This document shows positions 5,848 to 7,174 of a DNA stretch of 7,174 nt, piece by piece (position 1 is the stretch's first letter; every line of letters starts with the position of its first letter). A program made the position numbers and the translations under genes. Source of the DNA: Clostridiales bacterium UBA1248 (GTDB lineage Bacteria > Bacillota > Clostridia > Oscillospirales > CAG-272); contig DBWC01000075.1 of assembly GCA_002308615.1 (NCBI GenBank), forward strand, positions 5,674 to 12,847, written 5' to 3'. The notes beneath the pieces are model-generated. The model saw only the letters and a program-made list of their open reading frames with translations. It did no database searches and was not told the DNA's origin.

Positions 5848-6981
5848 ATGTTTCAGGTAATAAAAACCGAAGGCCGCGCGAGGCGCGGTATTTTTATCTC
5901 AGATCACGGAACGGTGCAGACGCCCGTGTTCATGAACGTCGGCACGTCCGCCGCCATTAAAGGCGCGGTATCGACGATGGATCTGTACGACCTCGGCTGT
6001 CAGATTGAGCTTTCCAATACTTATCACCTTCACATCCGTCCGGGCGACGACGTGATACGCGATATGGGCGGCATACGCAAGTTTTTCAACTGGGAACGCC
6101 CCGTTCTGACGGACAGCGGCGGCTTTCAGGTGTTTTCGTTAGCGCCTCTGCGCAAAATAACCGAGGAAGGCGTTAAATTCGCCTCGCATATAGACGGCAA
6201 ACGCATTTTCATGGGGCCGGAGGAGTCGATGCGTATTCAGTCGAACCTCGCGTCGACTATCGCCATGGCGTTTGACGAGTGCGTGGAGAACCCGGCCGAG
6301 TATTCGTACGCGAAAGCGTCAATGGAGCGCACGCAGCGCTGGCTTCTGCGCTGCATAGCGGAAATGAAGCGGCTGAACTCCCTGCCGGACACGATAAATC
6401 CGCATCAGATGCTGTTCGGCATAAACCAGGGCGCGACGTATAACGATCTGCGCATCGAGCACATGAAGCAGATCGCCGAGCTTGACGTTGACGGCTGCGC
6501 CGTAGGCGGTCTCGCGGTAGGCGAGCCGACCGAGGTCATGTACGACGTGCTCGATCACGTACTGCCGTTCGCTCCGCAGGACAAGCCGCGTTACCTTATG
6601 GGCGTCGGCACCCCGGAGAATATAATAGAAGGCGTTTACCGCGGCATTGATTTCTTTGACTGCGTAATGCCGAGCAGAAACGCGCGTCACGGATTTTTGT
6701 TCACGTGGGAGGGCACGGTCAACTTAAACAACAAGAAATACGAGCGCGACGGCGAGCCGATAAGCAAAAGCTGCGGCTGCCCGACGTGCAAAAATTACTC
6801 AAAAGGCTATATAAGACACCTGCTCAAGTCAAAAGAGATGCTCGGAATGCGTCTGGCTGTCATGCATAACCTATATTTCTATAACGAGCTTATGAGCAAG
6901 ATCAGAGACGCGCTCGATCACGGGGAGTATGAAAACTTCTATCGCAGATATGCTACATCTTTGTCACAAAGGGCGGAATAA
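5848..6981 (+). CDS. tgt: tRNA-guanine transglycosylase
   Basis: 377 aa, the normal bacterial length. Tgt replaces guanine at position 34 of GUN-anticodon tRNAs with preQ1 (or queuine in some salvaging species), a step toward queuosine. Landmarks are ELSNTYHLHIRPG; Asp89 in LTDSGGFQVFS (general acid/base); Asp271 in FDCVMPSRNARHG (nucleophile); and the zinc site Cys309, Cys311, Cys314 and His340 in C-x-C-x2-C-x25-H. Base-pocket residues are of the bacterial preQ1 type: Cys145 in FDEC and Val224 in GGLAVGE (220-226), whereas eukaryotic queuine enzymes carry a smaller residue in place of that Val. This favours preQ1 but does not prove it. The ATG is close to the expected family start and has only a weak A-rich ribosome binding region. 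No other queuosine gene is in the window, and no yajC-like gene follows. Confidence 0.98.
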   Translation: MFQVIKTEGRARRGIFISDHGTVQTPVFMNVGTSAAIKGAVSTMDLYDLGCQIELSNTYHLHIRPGDDVIRDMGGIRKFFNWERPVLTDSGGFQVFSLAPLRKITEEGVKFASHIDGKRIFMGPEESMRIQSNLASTIAMAFDECVENPAEYSYAKASMERTQRWLLRCIAEMKRLNSLPDTINPHQMLFGINQGATYNDLRIEHMKQIAELDVDGCAVGGLAVGEPTEVMYDVLDHVLPFAPQDKPRYLMGVGTPENIIEGVYRGIDFFDCVMPSRNARHGFLFTWEGTVNLNNKKYERDGEPISKSCGCPTCKNYSKGYIRHLLKSKEMLGMRLAVMHNLYFYNELMSKIRDALDHGEYENFYRRYATSLSQRAE

Positions 6982-7021
6982 ATCAATATATAGATGAAAC
7001 ACCCGGCAGTGTGTAACAAAG

Positions 7022-7073
7022 CCTAATTAATTAAAAAAATAATGTTGACAAAGCTGAATAAAAGTGATATATT
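7022..7073 (+). promoter_or_regulatory. Strong sigma-A promoter with A/T-rich upstream element
   Basis: TTGACA (7045-7050) is a perfect -35. TATATT (7068-7073) is a near-perfect -10, and the spacer is exactly 17 bases. The 20-odd bases upstream of the -35 (from about 7022) are almost all A/T with an A7 tract, like an UP element. Such promoters are typical of stable RNAs and highly expressed genes. Transcription should start near 7079-7081. Confidence 0.85.
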
Positions 7074-7079
7074 AGACAG

Positions 7080-7174
7080 GCGCTCCGGTGGAGGGCGGAG
7101 GAAGGAAACCTGCGTCGGAAGGGGAGCGGAAAGGGACAAAGTTAAGTGAGTCGGGTGCGGAAGGAAGCCGGAAG
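7080..7174 (+). ncRNA. Unidentified structured RNA, 5' part (runs off window)
   Basis: The stretch downstream of the strong promoter is highly purine-rich and unlike the coding sequence around it. There is no ATG, and no ribosome-binding-site and start pair that convinces. CGCTCC (7081-7086) pairs perfectly with GGAGCG (7123-7128), forming an outer stem. Inside it, CGGAGG and CCTGCG pair with one mismatch around AAGGAAA. A short GAC / GTC pair (7135-7137 and 7150-7152) follows. Many GGAA and GGGAC-type single-stranded purine motifs are present. It lacks hallmark sequences of tmRNA, RNase P RNA, SRP RNA, T-box and cobalamin riboswitches. The purine-rich layout reminds me of the raiA motif RNA of Firmicutes, but I cannot verify that. 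A long 5' leader of a downstream gene is the alternative. Confidence 0.5.

Noticed and set aside
6698..6712. Second parS candidate around the CACGTG inside tgt
   Set aside because: Only the CACGTG core matches; the flanking bases do not fit GTTN / NAAC. The same holds for the CACGTG near 5792.
6999..7012. ACAC / GTGT hairpin after tgt as a terminator
   Set aside because: The stem is only 4 bp and no T-run follows.
7088..7174. GTG-initiated open frame to the end of the window (Gly/Lys/Glu-rich)
   Set aside because: The GTG lies within about 10 bases of the expected transcript start with no ribosome binding site, and the peptide is low-complexity translation of purine-rich RNA. A short GTG frame at 7147 is equally unsupported.

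Overview
The window looks like part of a chromosome from a Gram-positive, Clostridia-like (Firmicutes/Bacillota) anaerobe of intermediate GC content. The evidence is a chromosomal-type ParB with a Firmicutes-type parS site, a SpoIID/LytB enzyme, a YmdB-family (TIGR00282) phosphodiesterase, AGGAGG-like ribosome binding sites and sigma-A style promoters. The intergenic GGGGAGGGG hairpin repeats followed by GAATTAAGAATT suggest an uncultured gut Clostridium relative, but that placement is an inference. No gene is visibly broken. All seven protein genes are on the + strand.

Left part (1-426): no gene. It holds four tandem copies of a 62-63 bp palindrome-bearing repeat, then a perfect 16-bp parS palindrome, then a plausible promoter for parB. 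parA is not directly upstream, as it would be in the usual parA-parB pair. parB follows (427-1287).

Middle part (1477-5160): a cluster of four genes, starting after a leader with a good -10 box and a 10-bp inverted repeat. They are a two-pass membrane protein of unknown function, a membrane-anchored MORN-repeat protein, a membrane-anchored SpoIID-type peptidoglycan lytic transglycosylase with a long Thr/Glu/Pro linker, and a YmdB-type metallophosphoesterase placed 3 bases after it. The first three look like envelope proteins with domains outside or at the membrane. Their clustering suggests one envelope-related unit, which I do not recognise as a described system.

Right part (5161-7174): a long variant of the same repeat family lies between the YmdB-like gene and a Nudix hydrolase gene. 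An open frame runs through this repeat into the Nudix gene, but the true start is most likely internal. tgt (tRNA-guanine transglycosylase) follows after an A-rich spacer that resembles the repeat tails. After tgt there is a near-consensus sigma-A promoter with an A/T-rich upstream stretch. It drives a purine-rich transcript that runs off the window and has no convincing start codon, so it is probably the 5' part of a structured non-coding RNA.
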